Below are positions 1 to 11,717 of a stretch of DNA of 64,000 bases, one piece after another (position 1 is the stretch's first letter; each line of letters begins with the position of its first letter). The position numbers and the translations under genes were made by a program. The notes under the pieces are model-generated. The model ran no database searches, had not been told where the DNA came from, and saw nothing but the letters and a program-made list of their open reading frames with translations. Source of the stretch: Misgurnus anguillicaudatus (taxonomy: Eukaryota; Chordata; Actinopteri; Cypriniformes; Cobitidae); contig NC_073355.2 of the NCBI RefSeq assembly GCF_027580225.2, forward strand, positions 23,959,501-24,023,500. Reading direction: 5' to 3'.

Positions 1-860
1 AATTAAAGTTAAAAATGTTTAAATATTAGAAGTTACCAATTGAAGTAAGTTTTTAAGTAGAGCCGCTTTTACATTTTATGATAGGTAAATAAAATACCAT
101 AAAATGTAAATAAAATCTACAATAAAAATGTGAAGTATCTACAAGATTGCAGTGACATCACTACATGTAAAGTGATATTAATAGAGTATACAACCCTGAC
201 CAAAAACATAATGTTAGCAATGTTAACATTGAGCAAGCCAAAGGTGAAAGTTACAAAGATGGCAAAAATTACAATTGTGTTTAAGTGGAGAAATCCAACT
301 TAGCTTGATCATCTTGTTCAGGCTTGATCATTAAAGTATTTTTTATCTAAGTGTTTGCAAACTTAGTCTTTTCTTTATAAACAGCTTGTGAGTGAAATCA
401 AAATGATTCATTTTTTAAAGCAATACGTTTGTATATTTCATTAACATGTTGAAACTTAATCAAAATGGTGCAAAATCGTGTAAAATAAATGCATGCACTT
501 ATTTGTAATATTGTTAAACATTTCGTGAAGCAAATGTAAATTAAAATATTTAAATACTAATATAATTGCAATGTCTTCATGATTCATAAATGTATGGTGT
601 CACATGCTGCTGTGACTGTACAACATTGCCAGCTTTCTATTGGCTGATTCAGAGGTTAGGGTGGCCATTTTGTGTTGAAATCATTGTAGTCCTCAGTTTG
701 CGGCACTTAAGTCAGCACTTAAAAATGGGTCTAACACTTTACTGAAAATTGCTTTCAGCCTCTTTATAAACGTCTTCTATTCTCAAACTGGTCCTACTCC
801 TTACTAAGAATTTTTTGACACTTAAGTCATAGCTTAAGACTATTTTTAAGAGCATTTCTG
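1..860. other. AT-rich intergenic sequence, no gene seen
   Basis: No coding region, V-segment motif or clear transposon end was recognised. Two similar short stretches containing CACTTAAGTCA lie at about 704 and 820, close to where the DIRS-like element on the right begins, and may belong to an older repeat. Confidence 0.5.
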
Positions 861-867
861 AGATGTT

Positions 868-1230
868 TTATACATACGGGCCCTGGTCTGAGGTCCTGAG
901 GCTTTGCGTGCGAACCACGTAGAGTCGCTGTGCGTGTACGGGGCACAACAAAACCATGGTTGGGTCTGCGTCCTCCGGGGGCAGTGTTTGCAAGCTCACC
1001 ACTTGATCTCTGAAGGGACTGGTGGGAACTTTGGGCACGTAGCCTGGTCTGGGTGTCAGTGAGACAGCAGGACCAAACTGAAGGCAAATGAAGTCAACAG
1101 AGAATGCATGTAAATCCCCTACTCTCTTCATGGAGGCCAATGCTAGCAGGGTCAGAGTTTTCATTGATAAAAACTTCAGACTCGCAGACTGCAAAGGCTC
1201 AAATGGGAGACCTGAAGGCTTCAGCACCAT
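868..1230 (-). pseudogene. DIRS-like tyrosine recombinase, N-terminal part of catalytic domain
   Basis: A minus-strand open stretch of 120 codons. It contains SMKRVGDLHAFSVD, which fits the first catalytic arginine box of DIRS-type tyrosine recombinases, followed by a PRPGYVPKV region and a LLCPVHAQRLYV region typical of the fish family. The second catalytic block (His/Arg and the Tyr nucleophile) is absent, because the frame stops at 868. The protein cannot be functional. Family assignment rests on recognised motif order, not a database search. Confidence 0.7.
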
Positions 1231-1933
1231 GGACAGGTCTCAGGAGGAAAGAGGGAAGGCGCGAGGGGTTTAGCCTGCGAGCGCCTCTTAAAATGTAATA
1301 ACTAAATCATGCTGGCCAACTGATCTGCCGTTGATAGTGAGTGATGAGCAGAAATAGCGGCGATATCAACTTTAAAAGCGGAGGGACAGCCTACCATCTA
1401 ACCTACGTTAAAGATATAAAAGCACAATGTTAAAGGGCATTCTCTGGGGTCCTCGCGTTGCGAAGAGCACCAGGTGACGAAAAAGGTTTCACTAAGCGCG
1501 TGAGCCCGTCTTGTGGACGGTGCTCGTACCGCGTCGATGGTGTTAGTTACCGCTTGCTATAAATCACCTAAACCTTGCGAGCGCTCAACGACCATACATG
1601 GAGATCCCACAGGTCGGGGCGCGAGTGCCACATGTGCCCCTTCCTTGAGAAAGAAAGTCCTTCCTCAGGGGAATATGCCAGGGAGGGCTGTCGCGAGGAG
1701 CATTAACTATGAAAACCAATTCTTGGTCGTCCAGTACGGACGATTAATAAAAGGCTCTCCTCGTCCTGCCTGACTTTGCACAGTGTCTGTGCAATTATGC
1801 TCACTGGAAGGAATGCGTGCTTGCGCATCCCCCGCGGCCAGCTGTGTGCCCACGTATCCACGCCGAGGCTGCCCTCGGTTAGTGAATAAAATAGGTGACA
1901 GTGGGTATCGTCCGGTGACGCAAACAGATCTAT

Positions 1934-2648
1934 CTACGCACGACCGAACTTCTTCCAAGTTAGCTGGACCGCTGGGGGTGGAGTCGCCATTCGCTGGGGG
2001 CACAGCTCGGGAAGCGCATCTGCCGCTGTATTGAGCAATCCCGGGATGTAAATGGCACGAAGGGACCTCAGATGCTTCTGACTCCAAAGGAGGGGATGAC
2101 GAGCGAGATGCGACAGGTGACGAGAGCGCAAAACCGCCTTAACGGTAAATAACACAACAGTCACAATGTTATCGGTGTCGACTAATACATCCTTCCCTCG
2201 CATCTCCATAGCGGAGTGTACAAGTCCCAGATATACAGCGCACCGCTCGCGGCAGTTGGGGTGCTACGCACACCCCTGAGACTGCAAGCCCATCATACGC
2301 GGCTGATCATCCCGTGCTTAGGGCATCGCATGCTACAGAATGCCAGGAGACCCGACTCAGGGCATATCTTGCTATCAGAAATGCTGGGTCTGACCACGGG
2401 GTAAAATAGAAATGACACGCAGGTGTAATAGTTACACGGTGTATGCCGTTGCGCCACGCTCTCCTCGAAACTCGATCGTAAAACCAATGCTGAAGCGGTC
2501 TCATATGAAGCAGCTCGAGCAGTGTCACAGCCACAGCATGCTGCCATATGTCCAGGAGCTTCTGAAATTGTTCAGAGGAGCCGCGTACGTCCCTCAAATT
2601 AAACCGAGGCAAGTCAGAACTGACTGGTTGCGCGCTCTTGTAAAACAC
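1934..2648 (-). pseudogene. DIRS-like reverse transcriptase end and RNase H, broken
   Basis: Two minus-strand open stretches (2648-2307 and 2209-1934) together resemble the reverse transcriptase-RNase H junction of DIRS-like elements in fish. The first contains TLLELLHMRPLQHW and HRVTITPACHF. The second contains RGKDVLVDTDNIVTVV, where the aspartate is a likely RNase H active-site residue, and LRSLRAIYIPGLLNTAADAL. Stops and frame changes separate them. This is the middle of the element whose recombinase lies at 868-1230. Confidence 0.75.
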
Positions 2649-2756
2649 GCCAATTAGTCGATCAAGTCTATTTCCATACTGAGAAAAAAGGATCCTCTGC
2701 CCGGGGCAAAGTTGCTCTTTCCCAGTCGACCTGATGACTTAAACGAGCGAGATGCC

Positions 2757-4138
2757 CAGGGCCGCCTTAACCTAATGTGAGGCCCCGGGCTAAGAGGTTT
2801 TGTAGGCCCCCCTTCCCCTCGATTTATAGTCTCTTTTTTAAGTGTAATATCTAGGTAATCTACATCACAAAATGCATTCGTTTCTTTTGAGACATACAAC
2901 AGTGAGTTTTCCCTCTTTGAGCCAGAAAACACCATAATATCATTATTAACATATCACTGAGCCCACTTAAGCATAAACCCAAGACACTTTATTTAACAAC
3001 CACACACAGCAACTTGTGGTGATAATAAAACCAAAATGTGTGAAAGTTTATATGTTTATAAGCTTTATGTTTATATAGTTTTTGGAATATAATTTGCAGA
3101 AAATTGCCACTCACTAACTAAATGCCCACCACAGTTTTAAAAATATAATAAGTTAAAGTTAGTTTTAAAGTGAAAATGCATTAATGATAACAAAAGATAA
3201 GTCTTTATAGACAGAATCTTGTTAAATGCATTAATGATAACAAAAGATAAATCTTTATAGACAGAATCTTGTTTTTTAATCAGTTATTTATTTTGTAGGC
3301 TACTGAAGATATAGTATGCATTGTATTTAATATTTATACATACATAAGCATGTAAAACGACTAAGTATAAATATGCACAAGACAGACAGGGAACATACCT
3401 GTATATAAGATCTTTAGATAATGAGATTATAATGGTGCTATCAGGGGATGATCATTTGAGATGGTCTTGTCGCCCTTTACTTTCTTAGACTTGTACCTTT
3501 ACCGTTGCGTCTCTGTCTCGTCTTTCTAAACCAACAGATGTGTGTAGCCTACTGTGAGCTGACGTCGCGTCAAACTACATCGCTCCAGCTGCGCACGCGT
3601 CACTGATATAAACGCGAGTAAACTTAAACTTTATAACAACTAACAGCATTATGTGCGGGAACTCCTTTCTTAATTTAGCGGCTCAGTTTCTTGTGCACGT
3701 GGGAGAGACTTCTGCATCCCAGAGACTCAGCTGAACGAGCACAGAGAGAGGGAACGAGCGAGCGCGCGCACGAAAGAGAGACATGCACCTCACTAGTGCT
3801 TATTATGAAATTTCAGATACTCTTTCATTTGTTGGTGGATTATTTCCCGTTTCTCTGTCACACTCAGAACGTGCAGGAACGTCAAGTTGACAACGCGCAC
3901 TTAATTACATTACGCGGAATAAAATATATGTTACGTCTGACATTTTATTTCACGTTAAGTTACAACGGACCAATCAGCAGCCATGTAACGTGCAATTAGA
4001 GTGATTGACAGAAAACCCGACAAGTTACAAAACAATATGACATTTTCAGCTCGTCATGAACGCAAACTTGGGAGGCCCTTGAACTTGGGAGGCCCCTGGG
4101 CTTCAGCCCAGGTAAGCCCGTGCATTAAGGCGGCCTTG
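2757..4138. mobile_element. Non-autonomous hAT-like element inside the DIRS remnant
   Basis: The ends are inverted repeats: left CAGGGCCGCCTTAA, right TTAAGGCGGCCTTG. The element is flanked by a perfect 8-bp direct repeat GAGATGCC (2749-2756 and 4139-4146), as expected of hAT transposition. The interior has no recognisable transposase. It splits the DIRS remnant between its reverse transcriptase and Gag-like parts, so it inserted later. A 50-bp tandem duplication lies inside it. Confidence 0.8.
3175..3272. repeat. 50-bp tandem duplication, two copies
   Basis: The block starting AATGCATTAATGATAACAAA is repeated with a period of 50 bp; the copies differ at about one base. It is internal to the hAT-like element at 2757-4138. 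Confidence 0.85.
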
Positions 4139-5444
4139 GAGATGCCAAAGCATTAACTCTCTGTGTTCGCGCACGTCTGCCAAGAACGGGCTATTATAAG
4201 TCAACGTAAATAAAAGCAGAATGCGAACCTCTCTCTGAGATTTTAATGCCGTTACTAGCACTTTCATGGAGACACGGAGAGAGAGAGAGAGACAGCTCGA
4301 ATGGTGTACTTAGTATTAATATGCCCACCCCACGACGCAGAGTGAAAACACGGTCTAAGGCGAGGGGAGATGGACACAAAAAGTACACGTCTTACTGATC
4401 TAAGGCTGCAAACCGATCTGAATATTGAAATACGAGCCTCTGCGTTATCATCCTAAAGGATCACCTTTGTAGAGCCGGTGCGTAAATCAAATCAAACGTA
4501 ACCCGCCGCGTATTTTGGGTACTATGAGATAAAGGCTGGAAAAACCCTATCATCATCATCTCGGTAAGAGGGACCGGCTCGATACATCCTTCGCCAGCAG
4601 GACATCGACTTATGCACGCAGTACATGTGCACCGGACACTTTCACTATAGTGAAACGGAAGCCAGAGAATTTTGGGGTTGTGCCGGTAATTGCATTTCAT
4701 AACCGAGGCGGATCGTGCGTAAAACCCAATGAAACGGGCTGGGATCTGAAGCTAAGCACCCAGGCACCATACGAGGAGAATTAACGACACTACCAAAGTA
4801 CCCGCGGTGGGGCAGCGAAGCGAGACAGGTGAGACTGCCGGTGCGTCTGCTGTGACAGCATAAACATCTACAGTATGTGTGTGTGACACTGACCTGAGCT
4901 CGCTGAGGGTGACGGTCGTCTGGTCTCCTCTGCGGAGAGCGCAGACTCCGATGAGGGTGCTGGTGGTCCGGTCTCCTCAGTGGAGGGCTCGGACTCCTCA
5001 GGACACCCGCTGGCGATAGAGGAGAGGTAGGGTGAGCTGGTGTGTGCCCGCTCATGGCTCTCTCGATCCTCCGGAGACCTGGAGAGGGAAGAGGAATGCA
5101 CTCTTATATGTGGTTAAGTGGGTACCGCTAAACAGCCGGTGGAACAGATGCAAACCAAGAATTTTCCACCCGACCCTCTACCGGGGGAAGGAGCGAATCA
5201 CCGTCTCCTGAAGAGTGATCCTCTGCCAATCCGAGTCGCCCGTTGCTGGCCACTTAAACTCCAGATTTTCACGGGAAGCGGCTAAGCGGGCGGGGCGAGC
5301 TGCTGACGACCGGTTCCCCCGCTCTGCCGAGATGGGGTCCGAGAAGGGGAACGGAGGTGGCCGCCGCAGGACGCCGACGGCGAGAGGCAGACTGAGGAGC
5401 CGGCGTGGTGGACCAAGGGCAGCTCTCCTTCGCCGGGGCATGAC

Positions 5445-6061
5445 CTAGAAGATCGCCTCAGTCTGTGCAGCGGAGCTGTACGACTCCACGGGCTCGCCAA
5501 AGAGGCCGGTCTGTGAGACAGGAGCATTCAAGAAGTTGTTCTCGCCTGCGTCCATCATGTCAGCCAGACACAGCCAGAGGTGGCGATCTTGAACCACTGT
5601 GGTGGACATCGCACGACTGAAGGTCACGGCCTCCCTCGTAAATCCTTTGAACCTGCAGCAACGTTATTGCGTGCAGGGCTGAAGCCGCCTCTCCGCATGC
5701 CTGATGGGCAGCGCCCGTACCCGGACGACTGTCTACAAACATGGGAGGGAAGGGTTGGGTGGTCCCTCCAGGAACGCAGCTGCATCGCAACCCCCTGCTC
5801 CACTGAAGGGGTCCCCGCCCTTAGCAGCTCCGTTGGTGAGGGAGGTGAAGAGTGAAAGCTGAAGCTGAAAGCTGAACAGCCGAGAAGGCCGCAAATCACG
5901 TCAGCTCTTCGTGCCGTTGGGAAAGAAAGGCACAGGAGGACAGGACCGAGAGGTCCGAGCAGCTCCGAAATATCAATCACGTGGGCGGTACGGTTCGGGC
6001 GGAAAGGGGTTAACCTCTCCAACTCTACCGTTTCTACCGCTCGAGTGGGCACGGCCGCCAT
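5445..6061 (-). pseudogene. DIRS-like Gag region, broken
   Basis: Minus-strand frames at 6061-5624 and 5627-5445 are fragments of one ORF1-like region. The second contains AMSTTVVQDRHLWLCLADM and FLNAPVSQTGLFGEPVES, motifs I recognise from Gag-like proteins of fish DIRS elements. The first contains ISELLGPLGPVLLC. The frames are short and shifted relative to one another. It lies upstream (in the element's direction) of the reverse transcriptase part, as expected. Confidence 0.65.
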
Positions 6062-6964
6062 CTCCGGAACGACTTTGCCTCAGAGGAAAAAATGGACACC
6101 CCTCTGATGCTGCAGAGATGAACGGGACCAGAAGGTCCAATGGATTCGGCAGAAATCGTAGAACACGACTCTGCAGTCTCCACCGGAGCATCAACCGGCT
6201 GAGGATGAGAGGCCGGTAGGTGGAGGATGCATCCTCCGTCCTACTCAGCGTAGTGATGCAAAGAGCGTCCTGCGAACGCTTGACAGCCGCACCATGGCGG
6301 CGTCAGCACTGCAAAGGCATGGACAGCATTCCCGTAGAAACGTCAGTCGTCTCCGCAATACAAGATGATTATGCTCTCACAGAGAGAACAAAAACTCTCC
6401 ACCAACGCAGCCTCGGAGTGCTTGATGCCTAAGCACGAAGGCAGCGCTCGTGACCGTCACTGGAACCCTTATACCTCTCGCATCCAAGATCGCACGGACG
6501 AAAAGCAATCCTGAAAAGGACGCTGATCTCCAAATATACGAGAGAGTGGCTGTCTTCTCACGTATCACTCTTTAGGGAAATCACTCTTTAGGTGCTCAGC
6601 TGATGATGCGCACAGGGAAAGGCAACGCACACACTAAACTCAAAACAAAAAATATGCAGAGCAGTGAAATACTGCGAGCGTCTGCTGTGTTAGTACTGCT
6701 TGTCAATCAACTTCAGCAACCGTTCCCAGAAGAGCAGAGAGTAGCTTCTCAGTAGCAGATAATACCGGCTTTCGAAGCGAAAAAGCTAATTTCCCTATTT
6801 GCACCTGCTGCTTATAAAGGCACCTGGCGGGGCGGAGCCAGCATTATGCAAATATCTCAATGCCAAGTTCATTGGCGTTTTAGTAGTATACGAAGCAGAT
6901 TGGTCTCTCTAAGCGAGTTCCCAATTCGTTGGTCACGACGTGACTGAAAGGGAACCATTATTTC

Positions 6965-8820
6965 ATGGCACAGATTTTGTTTTTATAACCTTCATTACAT
7001 TAAACATTCAAGTAATAATGGACTGAGCTCTCTTCTTTCTAACAAAAACTGTTTCTCATCAATTACCACCCTTCTGCTATATACTTTGGAAATAAGTGCA
7101 TGATAGCCAAATATGTGGAAGAACATTGCTAGAATATATATATTGTATTGTGTATTGTAGGTAGAACTTGGATAAGTCAAAACTAAACAAATTTATAATG
7201 AAATCCTTTAATAACATACTGACTTAAGTGTACAATTGAAATGGTTTCACTATAATTACATGAAACAGAAAATTATACACGTACAATAAATTTTCGTACA
7301 ATAAGTGATGGTGAATAACAAACCAAAAATAAATAAAGATACAAGATACAAACAAATTGTCCAGTTAGAAAACCACATTCTTTGATCATCTACATATACC
7401 TTTGTGTTTGCTATTGTGTCTTGTCAGTTATTGTTCAAAGATATGTGTAGCTGTCAAGTTTTGTTCACTGTCTGGCCAAACTAATCTAAGCCAAGCCATG
7501 CCATGGATTCATGTTTTCATGGATTCACCTACTGCCTATCAGCTTTTCTCACAACAAACGAGTGTTGCCCTATAATAATATAATAAGCTATAATAATAAT
7601 AGTAGTAGTAGACAATAGTTTGATTTTAATCCAGCAACATCATTAACTGCACTTTATTGTTAAACCAGTGTTTGATAGAGGTGAGATAGAGTTATGGTTT
7701 CAGGAGACAGTCTTGAACAATATCATTACTTTATTTGAACACAGTAACTGTATGACAAGTCAACAACTAAACTGTTTTGCTAATACAATAAAAAAAATGT
7801 TATTATGACACTATGTTACAGGCCCTATTTTGTTGCAGTACTCCATTAACACCAGAAGAGGGAACACTTTTGTTATCAAACATGACCCGTTTCTGGTGAT
7901 TTAATATAATTATCAAGAGTAACATTTCAGAAACCGTTATTTCACCATCAGATAAATTCGTATGAACTGTCAACAACACTTTTTTTATAACTGGTGAGAG
8001 ATCATAATATATTTGAAAATAAAACAAATGTTGCACCACACACACTGCTGGCGCACAGTAACAACACAGTCAGCAGCTACAGCTCTGCTTTCTTCTACAG
8101 CACCATCTTGAAAAACAATCAACATTTGCTGCATCTTATTCAATGTGTTAAATGTTGTCAGACCGTCCTTGAAACACCACATCAACCTGCAGCCCTCCAG
8201 TAACAGCTGTCAATAGACCTGCAGTACTAACAGCTGAAAAGGTAACAGAAAACACCAATTATACAACATTTAACACTTACTACAAGCACATAAATGACAC
8301 TATTAAGATGAATTTCTAACTATCAACCCTAAAAATCTGTTGCTGTTTATTCAGTACAAAGCATCATCTCTACATCACACATCTGCTCATCACGCTAGCA
8401 ACTAGCTTCAACTGTAAGACTTCTTGAACACATAAAATGTTATTTTGTAAGCAGATATCTGTCTCACTTCACATATGATTTTTTTGTCTTTAGATAATAG
8501 GTAATGGATATTTGGATATTAGGTAATGGGGATGCATGTTGCAACAATAAAAGCATTATTCTCTGTTATGCAAAAGTCTTATATAGTTTTATATCGTATA
8601 GTCTTGAGGAGCAGACAGTACCATAAATACATCTAAATAACTGTGTTGTTTGACACAGACTTTTGTGAATGCTAAATTTTACATACAAGTATGCTATGAG
8701 AAATATTCACTATTATAAATGAAAGAATGAACATGAAGAGTATATGACTAGTGACACATACTCTAGTGCATGATAAGCCCCAGTAGGGATGGATGTGTTG
8801 GTCTGATCTCCCTTTATTTG
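6965..8820. other. Intergenic sequence with remnants of V-locus flanks
   Basis: No V exon is present. 7810-7930 resembles sequence upstream of family-B V genes (compare 42380-42500). 8050-8220 resembles sequence downstream of family-B genes (compare 23630-23790 and 46850-46990). 8450-8760 resembles 20040-20410. This suggests a family-B V unit once stood between about 7930 and 8050 and was deleted. A short (TAA)-rich stretch is at 7571-7610. Confidence 0.5.
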
Positions 8821-8828
8821 ATCAAATC

Positions 8829-8878
8829 ATGCAAATGTTTATGCAAATGAGCATTTACATTGATTCCTCCCTATAAAT
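8829..8878 (+). promoter_or_regulatory. VH1 promoter: two octamers and TATA-like box
   Basis: Two perfect octamers ATGCAAAT at 8829-8836 and 8841-8848, then CTATAAAT at 8871-8878. The octamer binds Oct-1/Oct-2 with OCA-B in Ig promoters. The leader ATG follows at 8955. A doubled octamer was not seen at the other V genes here. Confidence 0.75.
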
Positions 8879-8954
8879 TTAATTCTAGATCCAGTACTTG
8901 TTTTCATTTCGGTTAAAGTAGTCAGTGAGTTTTTTAATACGAATCACTGAAGAA

Positions 8955-9476
8955 ATGGTCCCTAAAATTACCTGGGGTTTAATAACATTATTAGTTATTA
9001 TGAATAGTAAGAATTGTTTTTTGTGTACAGTATTTATATGCATTGATATATGATATATGACTAGTCACTGTAATAATAAAAAAACAATTACAGATGAATT
9101 GTAAATTCATTTGAAAGTTTATTAAAATTATAATGTGCTCTAAACTCTTGTTTCTTTTACCGACAGACTGTGAAGGTCAGACGCTGGCCGAGTCTGAGTC
9201 AGTCATCATCAGACCTGGAAACAGCCATAAACTGACCTGCACTTTCTCTGGGATTACCGTTAACAGTGCCGATATTGCATGGATAAGACAGGCTGAAGGC
9301 AAAGGGCTCGAATGGATCTCACATATTACAGCTCCAAGTGGCAGTAGCAAATATTACTCTAAAACTGTTGAGGGAAGATTTACCATCTCCAGAGACAACA
9401 GTAAAATGCAAGTATATCTGCAAATGACAAATCTACAGGCCACGGACACTGCTGTTTATTACTGTGCCCGAAGAAA
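8955..9476 (+). CDS. VH1, immunoglobulin heavy variable segment, family D, intact
   Basis: Encodes the variable domain of an Ig heavy chain after joining to D and J. Leader exon 8955-9006 (hydrophobic signal peptide starting [13 protein letters not shown]) ends at donor GTAAG. The V exon starts at 9167 after CCGACAG; the phase-1 split is kept. The V exon starts [12 protein letters not shown]. It has the first Cys at 9238-9240, the Trp of IRQ (9280-9282), [10 protein letters not shown], and DTAVYYC with the second Cys at 9463-9465, ending CARR. No stop or shift was seen. Its closest relatives here are VH12 and VH17, though it is clearly divergent from them. The recombination signal follows directly. 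It looks able to function. Confidence 0.9.
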
Positions 9477-9514
9477 CACAGTAACACAAGAGGCTGCTGT
9501 GCAGTACATAAACT
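9477..9514 (+). other. VH1 recombination signal sequence (23-type)
   Basis: Heptamer CACAGTA (9477-9483), 22-bp spacer, nonamer ACATAAACT (9506-9514). The heptamer differs from consensus only at the last base. The nonamer is weaker than ACAAAAACC. Confidence 0.8.
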
Positions 9515-10086
9515 TGATGTGCTTTGGAGGAACTGCACAATGACATTTTAACCATGACATATAATGAAAAAGGACAATAGCCTACTGTGTTTGTGTAGTT
9601 GTATATGAAATTAAACTGTACATGAGAACATTAAAAAAATGAAAGAAGAATGAATGAGTAGGATTTACTCTTCTCTTATATTTTAATTATGTTTTTTTTA
9701 TTCGTTTTATTTTAAATTGACTGCAAACAAACATATTCGGGCAATGTTCTAGTAAACTTGTGTCTGCAGGTATAGTACTTATACATCCCATCACCTGTGC
9801 AAATTCACTGCAGTACTGAACCGTCATTTTCACACCACTAATATTTTCTCATTACATAAAACACTGAATTTCCAGAATAAAAGATTTTGCATAACAAACA
9901 CAGCTATACAACCTCTCTAGTAAAAATCTCTACAACATACAATCACAACATATAATATAGAGTGCTATTAAAGTCATATAATTTTATAAAATGTCGTTCA
10001 ATTTTTCTGTTTCTCAAAGTTATATTGTCAGCTGACTAAAGCTTTTAAAATCTCATCCGGTCTGATCCTTTAACTCAGTTCATGAT

Positions 10087-10094
10087 ATGCAAAT
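10087..10094 (+). promoter_or_regulatory. VH2 promoter octamer
   Basis: Perfect ATGCAAAT, about 140 bp upstream of the leader. The same position in related VH9 reads ATGCAGAT; in VH14 it is destroyed. Confidence 0.7.
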
Positions 10095-10224
10095 GTTCAC
10101 CATCACCAAGTGAAATAAAACTGTCAGTTTGCTTCAGTACAGGGCTAATGTACAAACATTTCACTCGGCTAATGTAACAGTGGTGTAGCTGACCTTCCTG
10201 AATCTAAAATTAAACATTAATGAA

Positions 10225-10693
10225 ATGCTTTTAATTATATTTGCCACTTTGCATGTGAGTGGACCCATTCAATCATATTAATACAAACAATTTTTTATTG
10301 ACTTTAATTTTACAGATATTTCTGTAGTTAAGAAACTGATGGGGATATTGAGAAAATAGAGTGACTGTTGAATGTTGTTCTCTTTTTAGATGTTCATGGC
10401 ATCACACTGACGTCGTCTCCTGCACAGATGAAAACTCCTGGTGAATCAGTGAGGTTGTCCTGTCAGATTTCTGGTTATGCTCTCAGTGATTATGGCACAG
10501 CATGGATCAGACAGCCTTCTGGAAAAGCCATGCAGTGGATTGGGATCATATGGGGTGGTGGATCAATAAACTATGGAGATTCCTTCAAGAGTCGGTTCAC
10601 TATTTCCAGAGACACTAATCTTAATGAGCTGTATTTAGATATCAGCAGTCTGCAGATTGAGGACACAGCTGTGTATTACTGTGCAAAGACTGC
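10225..10693 (+). pseudogene. VH2, family A heavy variable segment with leader frameshift
   Basis: The V exon (10390-10693, acceptor TTTTTAG) is fully open. It starts DVHGITLTSSPAQMKTPGES, then RLSC, AWIRQPSGKAMQWIG, the CDR2 region [19 protein letters not shown] and DTAVYYC (Cys 10680-10682), ending CAK. The leader exon ends at 10254 (donor GTGAGT). Compared with VH9, the first ATG has become ATT and one C is missing (TTGCAT against TTGCCAT). The only in-frame start (ATG 10225) then joins the V exon in the wrong frame and meets a stop within a few codons. Together with an over-long signal spacer, I call it non-functional. A single-base assembly error could explain the deletion. Confidence 0.75.
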
Positions 10694-10735
10694 CACAGTA
10701 GCTCATCTGAGCAGCTTAAGACACTAACAAAAACA
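10694..10735 (+). other. VH2 recombination signal with 26-bp spacer
   Basis: Heptamer CACAGTA (10694-10700). The best nonamer is ACAAAAACA (10727-10735), which leaves a 26-bp spacer. VH9 and VH14 have 23 bp in the same place, so VH2 carries 3 extra bases. A weaker nonamer CTAACAAAA would restore 23 bp. Confidence 0.75.
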
Positions 10736-11607
10736 GATCTGCATTTTATCCAAGTGTGTAAAACTTGCACAATTATCAAAACACAATACAGTATCAGGCT
10801 TTACATATTCTAAATGATATACAGTTTATACAAAGTGTTTTTGCTAACTGTATCAACATCTTGTGTTCCTGTAGCAAAAAAAGCAATGTCCTCACTTAAA
10901 CCATAACCCATACCTTCTCCTCAAATCAGAAAGAAAAACTGTTTGGTAGAATGATGCATGAACCCCAAACTAATCATAAAGCCTAATTTCTGTATAACTG
11001 TATTCCTACACCTAAAAGAGGCGTGCAGTATAAAGCTGCAGCTACACAAAAACTGTTCATGCATGAAATCACTGAAGGCATGACAGCAAACTTAACAGAA
11101 AAATGTTCAAATATTTAATAAACTGTTCTTTATTGTTAAAAGCATCATTATGGACAAGTTAGGGATGTTCCTGGATACGGCCTTGATTAGTGCAGTGCAT
11201 TAATGTTAACCCAGATGTTAAAATGACCATGTACTAATATAAAATGCTGCATGCATTGTTTATTGTTAGGTCATGTTTAAGTTCAATGTAGAAATACTAT
11301 GATCATTAAGTTAACATGTTTTTATGTTACTTTAACTTAGCAAATGAAGTTAAACAATTTCAACTTGTTTTACAAGTTGTGTCAACTCATCACTAGTATA
11401 AACTTAAAATAGCAGGTTTAATTAACTTGGATAATACATTTGATTTAACTTATTTTTCAGCTTAATTGTGTGTTATTAATAATTATTGTGTATAATATTA
11501 ATAAATGTAGATATTTTTTATTATCAATGTGTAGCAAAAGCAAGGAGCGTTTATCAAAAGCTTTCATAAATTCTAAAAATGTAAATATTTTTCATGCCAC
11601 TTTGCAC

Positions 11608-11615
11608 ATGTAAAT
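11608..11615 (+). promoter_or_regulatory. VH3 promoter octamer variant
   Basis: ATGTAAAT, one change from the octamer. The otherwise nearly identical upstream region of VH6 has the perfect ATGCAAAT at 17282-17289. Confidence 0.65.
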
Positions 11616-11717
11616 CCCACTTCCTCCTCTCTCACCCAATCAGCATTAGTTATCAACAGATTTATTAAGGCTTTCTCTGTGTTTAACCTGACCTTTTAGT
11701 TTAGCCTGTGAGAAATC

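Larger units (their letters stand above)
860..6965 (-). mobile_element. DIRS-like retrotransposon remnant, minus strand, broken
   Basis: A GC-richer block than its AT-rich surroundings. Read on the minus strand, it holds in order a Gag-like region (about 6060-5445), the end of a reverse transcriptase joined to an RNase H region (2648-1934) and a tyrosine-recombinase region (1230-868). That is the gene order of DIRS elements, which integrate with a tyrosine recombinase instead of a DDE integrase. The frames are interrupted by stops and shifts, so it is dead. The right end (about 6890-6965) carries a conserved-looking terminal stretch ending in CTGAAAGGGAAC. No matching inverted terminus was found at the left end, so the 3' part of the element appears lost. 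A separate hAT-like element (2757-4138) is inserted inside it. Confidence 0.75.

Noticed and set aside
3691..3999. 102-codon plus-strand open frame
   Set aside because: It lies wholly inside the hAT-like element at 2757-4138, has no domain I recognise and an Arg/Glu-rich composition from a simple purine-rich stretch.
4645..5101. Overlapping Ser/Pro-rich minus-strand frames
   Set aside because: GC-rich low-complexity part of the DIRS remnant; two frames overlap and neither shows a domain, so I did not list them as genes.
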